Of a stretch of DNA of 7,645 bases, positions 6,581-7,645 are shown piece after piece. A model generated the notes under the pieces. That model saw nothing but the letters and a program-made list of their open reading frames with translations, was not told the origin of the DNA and ran no database searches. The translations under genes were made by a program, and so were the position numbers. This DNA comes from JAGGVT01 sp965369605 (GTDB taxonomy: Bacteria; JAJVIF01; JAGGVT01): contig CBDURE010000162.1 of NCBI GenBank assembly GCA_965369605.1, positions 1-7,645 of the forward strand, written 5' to 3'. Positions within the stretch are counted from its first letter, which is position 1. Every line of letters starts with the position of its first letter.

Positions 6581-6633
6581 CTCACCCGTTAATTTTAGTC
6601 AGATAATTGCTTTCACAATAATTATACATTATA
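6581..6633 (-). promoter_or_regulatory. Candidate clpC promoter region and leader
   Basis: Two perfect TATAAT boxes lie on the minus strand at 6628-6633 and 6621-6626. TTGTCC at 6646-6651 is 19 bases before the second, a long spacer, so the -35 is uncertain. The leader would be about 50 bases. Its only Shine-Dalgarno-like word, GGGTGAG (6581-6587), is 14 bases from the ATG, too far for a normal site. No CIRCE or CtsR-type operator is seen. Confidence 0.4.
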
Positions 6634-6768
6634 AACCCATTGCAAGGACAAACCGGGCAAAAGGTTGCATGCTGCATAGAATAATATCGGAACTTTTTTG
6701 AAGTGATGAAACCAAACTTGCAAAACAGGAATCAAAACCTCAAAATCTTTATGTCACCTGAAAGGAAA

Positions 6769-7218
6769 TCAGGTCTGTGTAACAATGACTGGAATCTGGC
6801 TTGTTACTGAATCATGCCCGTCTGAAACAGTGATGTTGATGTAATATGTCCCTGCATTATCAGTTGGCGCGATCCAGGTTGTGACAGATTCGCTTGGGGC
6901 ACTCAGACTTCCATCGCCGCATGTCCAGGCGTATAACAGAGTGTCACTTGAGTCCGGGTCATAGGCGACAACTGTCACCAGAACTGTACCGCCAAGTGGA
7001 ACAGTGTTCGGTACAGCGGTCAGTGTAAGAATCTGAGGAACTTCATTTTTATCTCCTCCGTCCTTGTCGAACACTCCAAGCTGCCATGCCAGAAGCCCAA
7101 GCCCAAGGACGGTTTCCGTACCGCTTCCTGCCATCTCGGAGCATCCGGGCAGTACCAGGGAACTTCCCAACACAAACATAATGATCAGATATTTCAGATT
7201 GCTGATTCGTTTTGACAT
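6769..7218 (-). CDS. Small lipoprotein with a PKD/Ig-like domain
   Basis: This 149-residue protein has a lipoprotein signal peptide: basic residues at 3-9, hydrophobic core at 10-23 and lipobox LPGC giving acylated Cys26. A second, short hydrophobic stretch (about 37-50) and a charged spacer (DKDGGDK, 51-57) follow. Residues 60-147 form one beta-sandwich domain of the PKD/Ig-like kind, seen in AYDPDSSDTLLYAWTCGDG (85-103), then TTWIAP (113-118), AGTYYINITVSDG (122-134) and a last strand IPVIVT. Such domains are found in surface and periplasmic proteins and usually mediate binding or act as spacers; no catalytic residues are seen. The start at 7218 is preferred because GGAG lies 6 bases upstream; an in-frame ATG at 7230 has no ribosome site. 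It ends 202 bases before clpC. An inverted repeat (ACCTGA...TCAGGT, 6756-6774) spans the stop codon but has no T tract, so its terminator is not clear. Confidence 0.82.
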   Translation of the reverse strand: MSKRISNLKYLIIMFVLGSSLVLPGCSEMAGSGTETVLGLGLLAWQLGVFDKDGGDKNEVPQILTLTAVPNTVPLGGTVLVTVVAYDPDSSDTLLYAWTCGDGSLSAPSESVTTWIAPTDNAGTYYINITVSDGHDSVTSQIPVIVTQT

Positions 7219-7299
7219 ATCGTTCTCCATTATCGGGCTTAACGCCCATTAGCATTTTGCAACCATGATATTTTAACCTTATTTTAGTCTGATTGCATC

Positions 7300-7311
7300 T
7301 TTCATATGAAA
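7300..7311. promoter_or_regulatory. Palindrome upstream of the small lipoprotein gene
   Basis: TTTCATATGAAA is a perfect 12-base palindrome about 80 bases before the start codon. It shares the core TCATATGA and the general form TWTCATATGAWA with the palindrome at the yacL start site (3910-3921). It is a candidate binding site for a dimeric regulator. Confidence 0.3.
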
Positions 7312-7347
7312 AGTTCATTTAATTAGACACCTGAAAAGTCATTTTCG

Positions 7348-7390
7348 TTTGTTTTAAGATTGATGAGAATTTATTTGTTTTAAAATTGAT
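7348..7390 (+). repeat. Two-copy 17-base direct repeat
   Basis: TTTGTTTTAAGATTGAT (7348-7364) recurs at 7374-7390 with one mismatch (G to A), a period of 26 bases. It lies in AT-rich DNA, so chance or slippage are possible origins. Confidence 0.5.
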
Positions 7391-7434
7391 AATTTAATTT
7401 GTACCCGGCACGAATTAGAATTAATTGATTATAT

Positions 7435-7462
7435 GTAGGGGCGCTGCTTGCTGCGCCCCGAT
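7435..7462 (+). repeat. Dispersed palindromic repeat, second copy
   Basis: GGGGCGC (7438-7444), loop TGCTTGCT (7445-7452), GCGCCCC (7453-7459): a perfect 7-bp G/C stem, preceded by GTA as in the copy at 4041-4070. A half copy, GGGCGCTGCAAG (7489-7500), follows 30 bases later, resembling the left arm only. Confidence 0.75.
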
Positions 7463-7537
7463 GTGCCGCATTAGAACCGGTGACTTCAGGGCGCTGCAAG
7501 GAAGCTGTCTCAGAACATAGAATTATGTGCAAAACAA

Positions 7538-7565
7538 TGTCATTCTGAGCGCAGCGAAGAATCTC
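7538..7565 (+). repeat. Widespread short repeat of the CATTCTGAGCG type
   Basis: The block starts TGTCATTCTGAGCG and ends AGCGAAGAATCTC. ATTCT (7542-7546) can pair with AGAAT (7558-7562). From general knowledge, this sequence recurs between genes in many unrelated environmental bacteria and is often mistranslated as peptides such as EILRCAQND, which can be read here on the minus strand. Its function is unknown. Confidence 0.75.
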
Positions 7566-7596
7566 TTCTGGACAGCGTGGATTAATTTTGTCAGGT

Positions 7597-7625
7597 TTAA
7601 TCACCAATTGTAACCCGGTGTCCCT
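7597..7625 (-). repeat. Diverged interspersed repeat, copy C (short)
   Basis: On the minus strand AGGGAC, then GTTAC, then ATTGGTGATTAA appear in the order and nearly the spacing seen in copy A (77-107), and ATTGGTGATTAA matches copy B exactly. Identity is patchy, so relationship is less sure than between A and B. Confidence 0.35.
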
Positions 7626-7645
7626 TCACCGCGGTGTCCCTTCAC
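7616..7645 (+). repeat. 16-base tandem repeat at the window edge
   Basis: CGGTGTCCCTTCACCG (7616-7631) is followed directly by 14 bases of an identical second copy (7632-7645) that is cut off by the window end. Each unit can form a 5-bp hairpin (CGGTG/CACCG). The array may continue to the right. Confidence 0.75.

Larger units (their letters stand above)
7219..7645. other. Repeat-rich region upstream of the small lipoprotein gene
   Basis: No credible gene is present. It contains a 12-base palindrome (7300-7311), a 17-base near-direct repeat (7348-7390), a dispersed palindromic repeat (7435-7462) and a half copy of it (7489-7500), a second widespread repeat (7538-7565), a diverged repeat (7597-7625) and a 16-base tandem repeat reaching the window edge. 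AT-rich TAAAAT boxes at about 7280-7290 and 7271-7276 on the minus strand could serve as -10 elements for the lipoprotein gene, but no matching -35 is seen. Confidence 0.55.

Noticed and set aside
6567..6768. Heat-shock operators (CIRCE or CtsR box) before clpC
   Set aside because: I looked for TTAGCACTC/GAGTGCTAA and for GGTCAAA-type direct repeats and found neither.
6756..6774. Inverted repeat ACCTGA...TCAGGT as terminator of the small lipoprotein gene
   Set aside because: It overlaps the stop codon, has a 7-base loop and is followed by GACATAAAG rather than a T run.
7380..7607. 75-codon open frame on the minus strand
   Set aside because: Its translation includes peptides such as EILRCAQND and RGAASSAPT, which come from reading through the repeats at 7538-7565 and 7435-7462. 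No ribosome site precedes it.

Overview
The window carries four protein genes, all on the minus strand and separated by long gaps (202, 290 and 438 bases), so each is probably its own transcription unit. In transcription order they are: a 149-residue lipoprotein with a PKD/Ig-like domain; clpC, the Hsp100/ClpC unfoldase; a YacL-type membrane protein with PIN and TRAM domains; and a 653-residue lipoprotein of unknown function. No tRNA, rRNA, CRISPR array, transposase or phage gene is visible.

The source is a bacterium with sigma70-like promoters (good TATAAT boxes), AGGAGG-type ribosome binding sites and secreted lipoproteins rich in beta structure. A ClpC plus YacL pair is known from Firmicutes, where clpC-radA-disA-yacL is a familiar order, and from several other lineages. 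The large lipoproteins and the many palindromic intergenic repeats look more like an uncultured, environmental lineage. I cannot name the phylum from this sequence.

Layout: 1-324 holds a large cruciform-like repeat followed by the terminator of the big lipoprotein gene. 325-2286 is that gene, with an extended -10 promoter close upstream. 2287-2724 is a long spacer with a diverged repeat, an attenuator-like hairpin set with a T tract, and the yacL terminator. 2725-3795 is yacL, preceded by a leader of about 125 bases with a good promoter, a 12-base palindrome at the predicted start site and two hairpins. 4041-4070 is a dispersed palindromic repeat just after clpC. 4086-6566 is clpC. 6769-7218 is the small lipoprotein gene. 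7219-7645 is repeat-rich non-coding DNA with a second copy of the same palindromic repeat, another widespread repeat and the start of a 16-base tandem repeat.

The most unusual point is in ClpC. Both ATPase rings, the N domain and a ClpP-binding loop look intact, but the middle domain (normally a coiled coil with a UVR motif that binds adaptors and sets the resting state) is replaced by a strongly acidic, Ser/Asp/Glu-rich segment of about the same length. The other genes have no evident functional link to each other beyond the common clpC/yacL neighbourhood; the two lipoproteins probably act at the cell surface or in the periplasm.
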